Source: Candidatus Daviesbacteria bacterium RIFCSPHIGHO2_02_FULL_43_12
GTDB taxonomy: Bacteria; Patescibacteriota; Microgenomatia; Daviesbacterales; UBA10151
DNA length: 45,489 nt
Assembly: GCA_001776775.1 (NCBI GenBank)
Contig: MFDD01000008.1
Coordinates: 19,254 to 64,742, forward strand
Direction: 5' to 3'
This document shows positions 38,341 through 45,489 of this stretch, in pieces (positions within the stretch are counted from its first letter, which is position 1; each line of letters opens with the position of its first letter). A program made the position numbers and the translations under genes. The notes beneath the pieces were generated by a model. The model ran no database searches, was not told the origin of the DNA, and was given only the letters and a program-made list of their open reading frames with translations.

Positions 38341-39441
38341 TTACTCTAAATAATCACGGAGTTTTTTGGCTCTGGTTGGGTGTTTGAGTTTACGAATAGC
38401 CTTAGCTTCTATCTGACGAATACGCTCCCGGGTAACCCCAAACTCTTTGCCTACTTCTTCCAGAGTCCGCTGTTTGCCATCGTCTAAGCCAAAGCGTAGC
38501 TGTAAAACCCTTTTTTCCCGGGGAGAAAGAGAGTCTAAAACTTCGTCCAGCTGATCTTTAAGTAGCTCCCGAGTAGCCTGCTCGTCTGGCTTGAGGCCTG
38601 GAGCTTCGATAAAATCACCCAACTGTGAATCGTCTTCGTCTCCGACTGGTGTGGCCAGAGAGGTTGGCTCTTGAGAGACTTTGATGATCTCCCGAGCTTT
38701 AGCCGCATCGATCCCCAAGACATCCGCCACCTCTTCTGGGGTCGGTTCCCGGCCCAGCTCTTGCATCATCTTACGTTTGGTGCGATTAAAACGATTAATC
38801 GTTTCGACCATATGCACCGGAATCCTAATAGTTCTGGCCTGATCGGCGATCGCTCTGGTGATCGCTTGTCTGATCCACCAAGTAGCATAAGTCGAGAACT
38901 TGAAGCCTCGTCTCCAATCATATTTTTCCACTGCCCGCATCAGACCGATGTTTCCCTCTTCAATCAGATCCAGCAAACTCATCCCCCGACCAACGTATTT
39001 CTTGGCAATCGAGACCACCAACCTTAGATTAGCAGAGATCAGTTGGTGTTTAGCTTTTTCCTCACCTTTTTCCGCTTTTTGGGCCAAACTTACTTCTTGA
39101 TCGGCTACAAGGAGAGGGACTTTGCCGATATCCCGCAGGTACTGACGAACTGGGTCGGTGACAGATCCTTCCTCCAGCGCAGCTAAGACCTCTAGCTCCC
39201 GCTCTAGGTCGGTGGTAGATTTAATTACTTCTTCACCAGACTCTTCTGTGGTGCTTTCAAACACATCAATATCTGAATTAATTAATTTAAGATAAAAATC
39301 ATCGAGAGCGGTGAGGGTCTCTTCCGGTTTTGGAAAAAGTTGAAGAATCTCTTCTTGAGTTACAAAACCCCGCTCCTTACCCATTTTGAGCAGTTTGGTT
39401 TCGTCTAGTGGTGTTATTTTACCTGATTTCTTGATAGCCAT
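38341..39441 (-). CDS. rpoD: Primary sigma factor RpoD (sigma-70)
   Basis: This 366-residue protein has region 1.2 ([16 protein letters not shown]), region 2 ([16 protein letters not shown] and [14 protein letters not shown], which recognise the -10 box), region 3, and region 4 with the -35-binding [23 protein letters not shown]. It is short between 1.2 and 2, with no large non-conserved region, which is usual for small genomes. It sits directly after dnaG, the classic dnaG-rpoD arrangement. It would recognise the TTGACA/TATAAT promoters seen throughout this window. Confidence 0.97.
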   Translation of the reverse strand: MAIKKSGKITPLDETKLLKMGKERGFVTQEEILQLFPKPEETLTALDDFYLKLINSDIDVFESTTEESGEEVIKSTTDLERELEVLAALEEGSVTDPVRQYLRDIGKVPLLVADQEVSLAQKAEKGEEKAKHQLISANLRLVVSIAKKYVGRGMSLLDLIEEGNIGLMRAVEKYDWRRGFKFSTYATWWIRQAITRAIADQARTIRIPVHMVETINRFNRTKRKMMQELGREPTPEEVADVLGIDAAKAREIIKVSQEPTSLATPVGDEDDSQLGDFIEAPGLKPDEQATRELLKDQLDEVLDSLSPREKRVLQLRFGLDDGKQRTLEEVGKEFGVTRERIRQIEAKAIRKLKHPTRAKKLRDYLE

Positions 39442-39465
39442 ACAAAGATGCCTGATTGTATCTCT

Positions 39466-41250
39466 TTAGGAGAGATTTTTCAACTTTAAGGAAAGGTCGC
39501 GGAATTTCCGGTTGAGGACTTCTAGGGTCTCTGGTCTTTCAAACTCTTGGGCAGATTTAATCTGCAAACTTAAGATTTCAAGAGATGACTTTATTAATAT
39601 CCTCTTCATTTCAGTAATAACATTTCCGACCTCTTTTTGCCAGAGGACAGATTCTTCTAGCTTCTCATCGATCTCCAACAGATAAAACTTATCTACAATC
39701 TCGGTCAATTCTTTGGGAAGAGTGGCAATAAACTCGGTAATTCGAAAGGATTTGCCCTTAAAAGCAATGCTATCGAGATAAAGCACTAACAGCACATATA
39801 TCTGTCTTAGACTCTCTTCATTAAAAAGGGTTTCGGGAAAATTAGGCACATAAGTAATGTCATCCGGCAGATGTAACAGCAGAGACAACAAATATTCTTC
39901 CAGCAGCTTTTTGCGATCAGAAACCTTGACCCCGATTAAATCGGGGTTGACCCTGTCGTCTTTGGCCGGAACCAGCGCTTGCGAGGGTAAAGTCGAGATA
40001 GTTTTTAAGTCCTTGCGGATTAAATCATCTTTCACCTGAAGAAGGGCGGCGAGTTTTTGGACGTAGTGGTCCTGAACTACTAAATCAGAGATTTTTTTCC
40101 AGATAGGTAGCACTTCGGCATAGATCTGTTTTTTGCCTACGGCAGACTTGGGGTCAAACCGGTGAGACACTGACCCCAGATAATAGTCGTATATTGGAAT
40201 TGACTGGGCTACTGCGTCTTCCCATTCTTTGGGATCTTTGAGGCAGACCTCTGCCGGATCTTTAGCCCCCGACAGTTTAACTACTTTCAGATTCATCCCG
40301 GCCTTGTCGGCGATCTCGATGCCTCGCCTGGAGGCAGCATCTCCTGCTAAGTCCGTATCGAAACATAGATCTAAAGTATCTGTGTAGCGTTTGAGTAGCT
40401 CAATTTGCGATTCAGTGAGGGCCGTACCCTTGGAGGCGACGATGTTTTTTATTCCACTCTGAAAAGACATAATCATATCCATTTCTCCCTCGACTAAAAT
40501 CGCTTCGGACTTTTCTTTGATCGCTCCTTTGGCCAGATGTATCCCAAATAGAAATTTGGATTTATCGAAAATAGCTGTTTGTGAGGTGTTGGTGTATTTC
40601 GGCTCGCCTTTGAGTAAGATCCTGCCGGAAAATCCCAGGATCCGACCTCGCACATCCATCAAGGGAAACACTATCCGTCCCCGAAACCGGTCATAACAGC
40701 CTCTTTTGGAGGGAACGCACAGGCTGGAGGCGATCATTTCGCCAACGGTAAATCCCCTTTTTTTTAAGAAATTGGTTAAGGAATCCCAAGACATTGGAGC
40801 ATAGCCGATCCCAAACTCCTTAATAGATTCATCAGTTAGACCTCTCTTTTTAAGATAATTCAGGGCAGGTTTGCCCAAGGTATGCTCGGTGAGAATATAG
40901 TGGAAAAATTGCTGGGCTTTTTGATTTACTTCAAATAGTCGTTCTGTACCGTCCCGGTCTTTTTTGGAAGAGGTCTTTAGAGTTATGCCCGCTTTTTTAG
41001 CAAGAATCTCTAGGGCGTCTTTGAACTCGATGCCCTCTTTATCCATAATAAATTTGAAGATGTCACCACCGACACTACATCCAAAACAATGCCAGATTCC
41101 CCGCTCGGGAGAGACCATAAAAGAAGGAGAGGTTTCTTGGTGAAAGGGGCAATTAGCTTTAAAGTTTACTCCAGATTTTTTTAAAGGGAGATACTCCTGG
41201 ATAACATCGACAATATTTAATTTCTGCTTAATCTGTTCTACTTCGTCCAT
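39466..41250 (-). CDS. dnaG: DNA primase
   Basis: The 594-residue primase has the N-terminal CHC2 zinc finger (CPFHQETSPSF...WHCFGC, near residues 34-62), the RNA polymerase core with YFEVNQKAQQFFHYIL-like and FGIGYAP segments, the Toprim motif ILVEGEMDMIM with DTDLAGDAASRRG, and a helical C-terminus that would bind the helicase. It makes RNA primers for replication. rpoD follows 24 bases downstream. Confidence 0.96.
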   Translation of the reverse strand: MDEVEQIKQKLNIVDVIQEYLPLKKSGVNFKANCPFHQETSPSFMVSPERGIWHCFGCSVGGDIFKFIMDKEGIEFKDALEILAKKAGITLKTSSKKDRDGTERLFEVNQKAQQFFHYILTEHTLGKPALNYLKKRGLTDESIKEFGIGYAPMSWDSLTNFLKKRGFTVGEMIASSLCVPSKRGCYDRFRGRIVFPLMDVRGRILGFSGRILLKGEPKYTNTSQTAIFDKSKFLFGIHLAKGAIKEKSEAILVEGEMDMIMSFQSGIKNIVASKGTALTESQIELLKRYTDTLDLCFDTDLAGDAASRRGIEIADKAGMNLKVVKLSGAKDPAEVCLKDPKEWEDAVAQSIPIYDYYLGSVSHRFDPKSAVGKKQIYAEVLPIWKKISDLVVQDHYVQKLAALLQVKDDLIRKDLKTISTLPSQALVPAKDDRVNPDLIGVKVSDRKKLLEEYLLSLLLHLPDDITYVPNFPETLFNEESLRQIYVLLVLYLDSIAFKGKSFRITEFIATLPKELTEIVDKFYLLEIDEKLEESVLWQKEVGNVITEMKRILIKSSLEILSLQIKSAQEFERPETLEVLNRKFRDLSLKLKNLS

Positions 41251-41368
41251 GGCTTTTTATCAATTCACCCTGACGCCAGATATTCTTAGCCGCAAGGGAT
41301 TGATTGGCCAAATAATACTCCAAATAAAGCCCGAAAGCAAGGAAGATAGTCGTAGTTTGGAGAAAAAG

Positions 41369-41453
41369 CGGAGAGAGAGGGATTCGAACCCTCGATACCT
41401 TACGGTATATACGCTTTCCAAGCGTACGCACTCGACCACTATGCGACCTCTCC
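41369..41453 (-). tRNA. tRNA-Ser (GGA)
   Basis: The 85-nt gene has acceptor GGAGAGG/TCTCTCC with discriminator G, anticodon loop TTGGAAA on stem TACGC/GCGTA (anticodon GGA), a long variable arm ATACCGTAAGGTAT, and T-arm GAGGG-TTCGAAT-CCCTC. CCA is not encoded. Confidence 0.93.
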
Positions 41454-41532
41454 AATGGTCTGCATTGTATCATTGCGAGGTTTTCAAGAAAAGCTAAGCG
41501 ACTTTAGAAGAAAACAGTTTATAATAAATCTA

Positions 41533-41889
41533 ATGAACTCAAAGGCGCTGTTAGTTTTGAGATTAGGGCTGGCTTTTGTGTTTCTGTATGCCTCCATTTC
41601 CTCCTTTCTCTTCCCTGAAAATTGGATTTGGTTTATCCCAGATTGGATGCAAAAAATTATCCCAGCTGAACCGATGCTGATGGCCCACGCTTCTTTTGAA
41701 TTAGCACTCGGAATCTGGTTGATTTCTGGCAAAAAGCTTTTTTATGCAGCTCTAGTTGCTGCCTTAGACCTACTAGCGATCATGCTACCGAATATCGGAA
41801 TTTTTGATACAGTTTTCCGGGATGTTGGATTACTTGCGTCAGCTGTCGCGCTAGCTCTACTCTCCAGACCCCAGAGTAATGAGCAGTAA
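41533..41889 (+). CDS. DoxX-like small membrane protein
   Basis: From the ATG at 41533 the protein (118 residues) has four hydrophobic segments and a DoxX-like pattern: an N-terminal LLVLRLGLAFVFLYASI, a second-helix start MLMAHASFELALGIWLIS and a third helix LVAALDLLAIM. Such proteins are linked to redox or membrane functions but lack a proven activity. The frame from 41455 would start inside tRNA-Ser. Its 3' end overlaps the converging TlyA-like gene by 33 bp. Confidence 0.7.
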   Translation: MNSKALLVLRLGLAFVFLYASISSFLFPENWIWFIPDWMQKIIPAEPMLMAHASFELALGIWLISGKKLFYAALVAALDLLAIMLPNIGIFDTVFRDVGLLASAVALALLSRPQSNEQ

Positions 41890-42441
41890 AAACTCTTTAT
41901 TGCCTGCTCCCCCTAAGACAGGAGAATCCATAACTTCATTAATCGTGAATCGTAGATCGTGAATCGATTGTATAACTCTCTCTTTAGTTTCTTCAGCTTT
42001 GTCGGTAGGGAGGACTCCTTTAATTAAGTCTCTTTTGTCTGCTTCATAGTGGGGCTTGAGCAGAGCGATAATTTGACCATTGGGATTGAGATACTGAGCG
42101 ACAACTGGCAGGATCAGTTCTAGTTTGGTCCAGCCGGCATCGATGACTACTAAGTCAATCGGCTCGGGAAGATCTAAAAGATGTAGGATATTGGTTCGCT
42201 CCATCACTACCACCCGAGGGTCATTACGCAGCTTCCACGCCAACTCCCCGTAGCATGTATCGACAGCGTAAACTTTGCTCGCTCCGCTTTGAAGTAAACA
42301 GTCGGTAAACCCACCGGTCGAGGCTCCAATATCGAGACAAACTTTATCGGTTGGGTTGACCTTAAACTGATCAAGGGCAGCTTGGAGTTTGAGTCCTCCT
42401 CGAGAGACAAAATCGTGTATCGTAGATCGTGAATCGTTCAT
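41857..42441 (-). CDS. TlyA-like rRNA methyltransferase lacking the S4 domain
   Basis: The 194-residue protein is the FtsJ-fold half of TlyA/hemolysin A proteins, which 2'-O-methylate rRNA cytidines. Visible are FVSRGGLKLQAALDQF, the AdoMet loop LDIGASTGGFTDCLLQSGA, VVIDAGWTKLELILP and ALLKPHYEA. The usual N-terminal S4 RNA-binding domain of about 60 residues is missing; in its place the gene opens with a repeat encoding MNDSRSTIHD. A second copy (41941-41968) sits near the C-terminus and encodes IHDLRFTINE. The start overlaps the Nudix stop by 4 bp. Confidence 0.85.
   Translation of the reverse strand: MNDSRSTIHDFVSRGGLKLQAALDQFKVNPTDKVCLDIGASTGGFTDCLLQSGASKVYAVDTCYGELAWKLRNDPRVVVMERTNILHLLDLPEPIDLVVIDAGWTKLELILPVVAQYLNPNGQIIALLKPHYEADKRDLIKGVLPTDKAEETKERVIQSIHDLRFTINEVMDSPVLGGAGNKEFLLLITLGSGE
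41941..41968. repeat. In-frame repeat (AATCGTGAATCGTAGATCG type), copy 1
   Basis: Degenerate heptads ATCGTGA/ATCGTAG repeat four times inside the TlyA-like gene. The other copy lies at that gene's 5' end. Confidence 0.7.
42411..42441. repeat. In-frame repeat (AATCGTGAATCGTAGATCG type), copy 2
   Basis: The copy nearly matches 41941-41968 and supplies both the start codon of the TlyA-like gene and the stop codon of the Nudix gene. Confidence 0.7.
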
Positions 42442-42860
42442 AGTAAGTCAAGGGCTTGTTTAAATAATTTCTTGTCGTTAGAAAAGCTAAGGAGCTCCAG
42501 AGCTTCATCTCCACTTACCCACCTGGCTTCTTGGATCTCTTCTTGTTGAATCTTAAAGTCCAGAGACGGAGCTTTCATTAGAAAAATAATTACGACTTTA
42601 AAGATCTTTTCGCCGTTTACCGAAAAAACATATCTGGAATCTCCGACTTTAGCCGTAATTTCGGCCTCAATTCCCACCTCTTCTTTGACCTCTCGGACGG
42701 CGGCTTCCTTACTCCCCTCTTTCTCTTGGAGATGACCTTTGGGAAAACCCCAGTAGGATTTGGAGAGATCGCGCATAGCCATGTTTTTAATCAGCAGAAA
42801 TTTAGTGGCTTGATGATCCTGATAGTAAACGATCCCTCCGGCTGAAAATTCTCGTTTCAT
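42438..42860 (-). CDS. Nudix hydrolase
   Basis: The 140-residue protein carries a complete Nudix box GHLQEKEGSKEAAVREVKEE followed by VG. It hydrolyses a nucleoside diphosphate-linked substrate with bound Mg. The N-terminus REFSAGGIVYYQDHQATKFLLI resembles Ap4A hydrolase or MutT-type members, but the substrate is not fixed by sequence. Its stop overlaps the TlyA-like start and its start overlaps the HD gene by 4 bp, so translation is likely coupled. Confidence 0.9.
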   Translation of the reverse strand: MKREFSAGGIVYYQDHQATKFLLIKNMAMRDLSKSYWGFPKGHLQEKEGSKEAAVREVKEEVGIEAEITAKVGDSRYVFSVNGEKIFKVVIIFLMKAPSLDFKIQQEEIQEARWVSGDEALELLSFSNDKKLFKQALDLL

Positions 42861-43441
42861 TTAGAAAACTCTCGAACTATCTTCTCGAAACACTCCTCTT
42901 TCACCAGTTCTTTTAGAGACCAGAGGGTATCATCATAAAGACATTTATCGTCACCATGTTCAAAGTTAAAAGAAAACTCCTTTTGATTCCAACTGCTGAT
43001 TTTGGCTTCATTATGTTGAATTAATACTTCAACTTTATCTAAAGCCTTGACGAGCTTGGCCTCTTCGGTTTTGTTTTCTTCATACTCTTCCCACAGTTCA
43101 ATGATTTCTATTTGGGCATCTTTGGCTAAATCTTTGACCAACTCCTTTAACCCCAACCGCTCTTTGTCCTGCTGGTCCAACTTAATCGCTTTAAAAGCCC
43201 AATGATCTCCGGCAATAACTTCGGCTAAATCATGAATAATAGCCATTTTAAGGAGTTTTGCCTGATCATATTTTCTTTTTATTTGGGAAGCCAAAATCAT
43301 TGCCATAAGGGACAATCTCCAGCTATGTTCGGCCACACTTTCTCTGCGACCATTAGAGAGCCAGCTATGTCGCATGAGTTGTTTAAGTTTTTCAGCTTGA
43401 TGGAGAAAGGATAGAAAGTTAGTAAGTTCCCTTTTATTCAT
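42857..43441 (-). CDS. HD-domain phosphohydrolase (YfbR/HDDC2-like)
   Basis: This 194-residue protein has the HD motif set of 5'-deoxynucleotidases: His in SVAEHSWRLSLMAMIL, HD in MAIIHDLAEVIAGD, and the late Asp in KLVKALDKVEVLIQH. YfbR-type enzymes remove phosphate from deoxynucleoside monophosphates. It is the first of three overlapping genes after the GNAT gene, which its start overlaps by 8 bp. Confidence 0.85.
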   Translation of the reverse strand: MNKRELTNFLSFLHQAEKLKQLMRHSWLSNGRRESVAEHSWRLSLMAMILASQIKRKYDQAKLLKMAIIHDLAEVIAGDHWAFKAIKLDQQDKERLGLKELVKDLAKDAQIEIIELWEEYEENKTEEAKLVKALDKVEVLIQHNEAKISSWNQKEFSFNFEHGDDKCLYDDTLWSLKELVKEECFEKIVREFSK

Positions 43442-43955
43442 CTAGGAACCTTTCCATGATTATTTCATCGGAATACTTACCTTCGGAAAGGAGCTCTTTT
43501 TCCAATCGCCCAACTTCTTTAAATCCCAACTTTTTATAAAATTCATAAGCATTGGTTTGAGAGGAAACCACAAAAAGTTTTAATTTAATAAATTTCTTGT
43601 CTTGCAGATAATTTGTGATATGACTCATCAAGGCTTCAGAGATACCCTGCCTCCTGTATTCTGGTAAAACGTAAACAGAGACTATCGTGGCCACATGGGC
43701 TAGCTTACCCCCACTCCATATCGCTCCGACCGTCCCAACTATTTTTCCGTTAACCTCGGCAAAAAAATTGGTGCAACCCTGATCGTCCCAAGAAGTTTGC
43801 AACCTACTTTTCCAAAGCTCGTCTGAGTATAGTGAAGCGCTTGTATAAGTATTTTCCCAAGCATCTGGGTCAGTTTGAAGAGAGGTTAGACGTAGCTCTT
43901 TAAGCTCCGCCCAACGGCTTGGAGGAAGTTTGATAATGTCTAATTGATTTTCCAT
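43434..43955 (-). CDS. GNAT-family N-acetyltransferase
   Basis: The protein (173 residues from the ATG at 43955) has the GNAT acetyl-CoA loop in YVLPEYRRQGISEALMSH and the C-terminal LFVVSSQTNAYEFYKKLGFKEV motif. The substrate is unknown. The longer frame to 44084 would run through tRNA-Ser(CGA) and is rejected; the tRNA 3' end lies seven bases upstream of this ATG. Confidence 0.88.
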   Translation of the reverse strand: MENQLDIIKLPPSRWAELKELRLTSLQTDPDAWENTYTSASLYSDELWKSRLQTSWDDQGCTNFFAEVNGKIVGTVGAIWSGGKLAHVATIVSVYVLPEYRRQGISEALMSHITNYLQDKKFIKLKLFVVSSQTNAYEFYKKLGFKEVGRLEKELLSEGKYSDEIIMERFLDE

Positions 43956-43961
43956 TTGAGG

Positions 43962-44047
43962 CGGTGGAGGTGGGATTCGAACCCACGTGAACTTGCGCTC
44001 AACCGCTTTTCGAAAGCGGCGCCGTACGACCACTTGGCTACCCCACC
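43962..44047 (-). tRNA. tRNA-Ser (CGA)
   Basis: The 86-nt gene has acceptor GGTGGGG/CTCCACC with discriminator G, anticodon loop TTCGAAA on stem CCGCT/AGCGG (anticodon CGA), a long variable arm, and T-arm GTGGG-TTCGAAT-CCCAC. CCA is not encoded. Confidence 0.93.
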
Positions 44048-44137
44048 GTTCCGATATGATAAGCCCAAACTTAATTTCAAACAACTATTGATTCAGACTT
44101 AAGCGTAGTGAGTGATAAGCATAGATCAAAATGATAG

Positions 44138-44143
44138 TATAAA
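44138..44143 (+). promoter_or_regulatory. -10 box of dprA
   Basis: TATAAA ends five bases before the ATG at 44149, a near-leaderless arrangement; the -35 is weak. Confidence 0.4.
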
Positions 44144-44148
44144 TTAAA

Positions 44149-44970
44149 ATGGACTATCAAAAGCTGGCTAACTGGCAAAAAATCCCTGAGCTTAAAGGAC
44201 TACTTGATCTGTCGACTCCACCCAAGGAGCTTTTCTTTTGCGGAAACTTTGACCCGGAAATATTTGCCAGCTGTATCGGGGTGGTCGGCAGTCGTAAAAT
44301 GACTGATTACGGTAGTCGGGTGGTGGAGAAAATAGTTCCTGATTTAATCTTCAAAAATCAAACTATCATTTCCGGGTTTATGTATGGAGTTGATAAGTAC
44401 GCTCATCAGACTTGTGTCGATTACGGAGGGAAGACTGTGGCGGTGCTCGGCTGGGGCATTGATACAAAACTCACTGGAGATGACTTAAAGTTGGCAAAGA
44501 AAATAGTTGAGTCGGGTGGGCTGTTGCTCTCGGAATGGGAAGCTCAAAAGGCTACACACTGGACCTTTCCCGCCAGGAACAGGATTGTCGCTGCTCTGTC
44601 TCACGAGGTTATTGTTGTCGAAGCTGCCCAAAAAAGTGGGTCGCTGATTACCGCTCGAATTGCGACAAAATTAAAACGAAAGCTTTGGGCGGTCCCAGGA
44701 CCCATCACCAGTCGTACCTGTGAGGGAACCAATCTCTTGATCGCCTCCGGAAAAGCCCAGCTCTGGCTTGGCAAAAGTGCATCTACCAACTTATCGTTAA
44801 ATGAAGATCCGATCTTAGCACTGCTGGATCAGGAAGCCTTGGGTGCAAATGAAATCGCCCGCAAACTAGTCCAACCAGTTTCCCAAATTGGAGCCCAACT
44901 TTCGCTATTATTACTATCTGGTCAAGTTTTGGAAAAAGGAGGAAAATATTATTTAGCCGATGCTAGTTAA
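44149..44970 (+). CDS. dprA: DNA processing protein DprA
   Basis: The 273-residue protein has the Rossmann core of DprA/Smf, which loads RecA on incoming single-stranded DNA. Visible are IGVVGSRKMTDYGSRVV, IISGFMYGVDKYAH (usually SGxAxGID), GKTVAVLGWGID and FPARNRIVAAL, then a C-terminal winged helix (EALGANEIARKLVQPVSQIG). The short N-terminus lacks the SAM domain. comM starts inside its end, an 11-bp overlap. Confidence 0.92.
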   Translation: MDYQKLANWQKIPELKGLLDLSTPPKELFFCGNFDPEIFASCIGVVGSRKMTDYGSRVVEKIVPDLIFKNQTIISGFMYGVDKYAHQTCVDYGGKTVAVLGWGIDTKLTGDDLKLAKKIVESGGLLLSEWEAQKATHWTFPARNRIVAALSHEVIVVEAAQKSGSLITARIATKLKRKLWAVPGPITSRTCEGTNLLIASGKAQLWLGKSASTNLSLNEDPILALLDQEALGANEIARKLVQPVSQIGAQLSLLLLSGQVLEKGGKYYLADAS

Positions 44971-45489
44971 GATTCGCTCGATTGCAAATATTGGTTTAGA
45001 ATCAGTGCCGATTGATGTTGAAGTCGACGTGGCAACTGCCGGATTTCCCGGTTTTAGCATTGTTGGTTTAGCGAGTAAAGCAGTTGAAGAAGCCCGGGAG
45101 CGAGTCAAGACGGCAATTACTAATTCCAAACTAGATTTTCCACCCAAAAAGATCACTGTTAACTTAGCTCCGGCAGACCTACCCAAAGACGGTGCAGCTT
45201 ATGATTTACCCATCGCCTTGGGAGTGCTGCTTGCCTCTGGTCAGCTACCTCTCCCCAGCGATATTGATCTATCTAAATCATTTTTTTACGGTGAATTGTC
45301 GCTGGATGGAACTCTGCGGCCAACCAGGGGTATTTTGCTGCTCGGGCTTTTTGCTCAAAAATCCACTCCCGGCGCGACAATCTTTGTGCCCGAGATTTCG
45401 GCAGCTGAGGCCAGTGTTGTTGAGGGAATCATAGTGATGCCGACTAAATCGTTGGCTCAGTTGGTGCAGCACTTTACCGGCGATAGCAA
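44960..45489 (+). CDS. comM: ComM-like Mg-chelatase subunit, 5' part
   Basis: The frame from the ATG at 44960 runs off the right edge with 176 codons visible. It matches the N-terminal lon-like domain of ComM/YifB: SIANIGLESVPIDVEVDVAT, PGFSIVGLASKAVEEARERV, and NLAPADLPKDGAAYDLPIA. ComM is a AAA+ helicase-like protein that promotes branch migration during natural transformation; the AAA part lies beyond the window. Overlap with dprA supports a DNA-uptake operon. Confidence 0.93.
   Translation, partial: MLVKIRSIANIGLESVPIDVEVDVATAGFPGFSIVGLASKAVEEARERVKTAITNSKLDFPPKKITVNLAPADLPKDGAAYDLPIALGVLLASGQLPLPSDIDLSKSFFYGELSLDGTLRPTRGILLLGLFAQKSTPGATIFVPEISAAEASVVEGIIVMPTKSLAQLVQHFTGDS

Noticed and set aside
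41461-41485. Full copy of the cattgcgag repeat
   Set aside because: Only about ten bases match; too short to call.
43434-44084. GNAT gene starting at 44084
   Set aside because: That frame runs through a complete tRNA-Ser; the ATG at 43955 gives a normal GNAT start.

Overview
The window looks like a chromosomal segment of a Candidate Phyla Radiation (Patescibacteria) bacterium, most likely of the Microgenomates type. This placement is inferred from gene content, not from a marker tree. The evidence is: very tight gene packing; short, divergent but recognisable housekeeping proteins (PolA without a 3'-5' exonuclease domain, TlyA-like methylase without its S4 domain); a TraG/VirD4-like ATPase; DUF5678 next to a retropepsin-like protease; and an initiator tRNA split by a group I intron. 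TGA ends many genes (for example rdgB and the Nudix gene), so the genetic code is standard.

Layout. 1-5.4 kb: GT4 glycosyltransferase, a putative lipoprotein, a DHH phosphoesterase, a TrmH-type methylase and membrane proteins. 5.4-11.2 kb: polA, a GT2 glycosyltransferase, an RdgB-like NTP pyrophosphatase and an ABC exporter. 11.2-15.8 kb: a candidate small RNA, an AbrB/PIN toxin-antitoxin pair, ftsH, a tRNA-binding protein and a frameshifted glyoxalase-like gene. 15.8-21.3 kb: a T-box-controlled operon (small ORF, trpB, trpA, trpS, then a possible ADP-ribosyltransferase-like protein and a DUF4258/DUF2283 pair), preceded by a second gene with a structured leader. 21.3-24.2 kb: three genes (SucC-like, SucD-like, citryl-CoA lyase-like) that together would form a split ATP-citrate lyase. 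24.2-32.8 kb: accessory region with tRNA-Met, orphan genes, an HD protein, a PGRP-like amidase, a GIY-YIG nuclease, intron-split tRNA-fMet, ftsB, a tyrosine recombinase, DUF5678/protease, divergent TrmB and RelA/SpoT-like HD genes, and tRNA-Ile(UAU). 32.8-37 kb: TraG/VirD4-like ATPase and thioredoxin reductase. 37.5-41.5 kb: an exported protein, rpoD-dnaG and tRNA-Ser(GGA). 41.5-45.5 kb: DoxX-like, TlyA-like, Nudix, HD and GNAT genes, tRNA-Ser(CGA), and dprA-comM running off the end.

Three signals run through the whole window. First, short repeats built from roughly 7-bp units are scattered in intergenic gaps and also lie in frame inside at least eight housekeeping genes; one 32-bp copy is identical in the GT4 gene and polA but is read in different frames. 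Second, about nineteen genes have a -10 box 5-9 nt before the start codon, which predicts leaderless mRNAs and fixes several start codons. Third, the genes that do have long leaders carry structured RNA: a T-box, two unassigned structured RNAs and hairpin leaders. The most notable single items are the heptad repeats, the group I intron in tRNA-fMet, the T-box over trpBA-trpS, the three-gene citrate-cleaving module and the unassigned structured RNAs near 11.3 kb and 21.2 kb.
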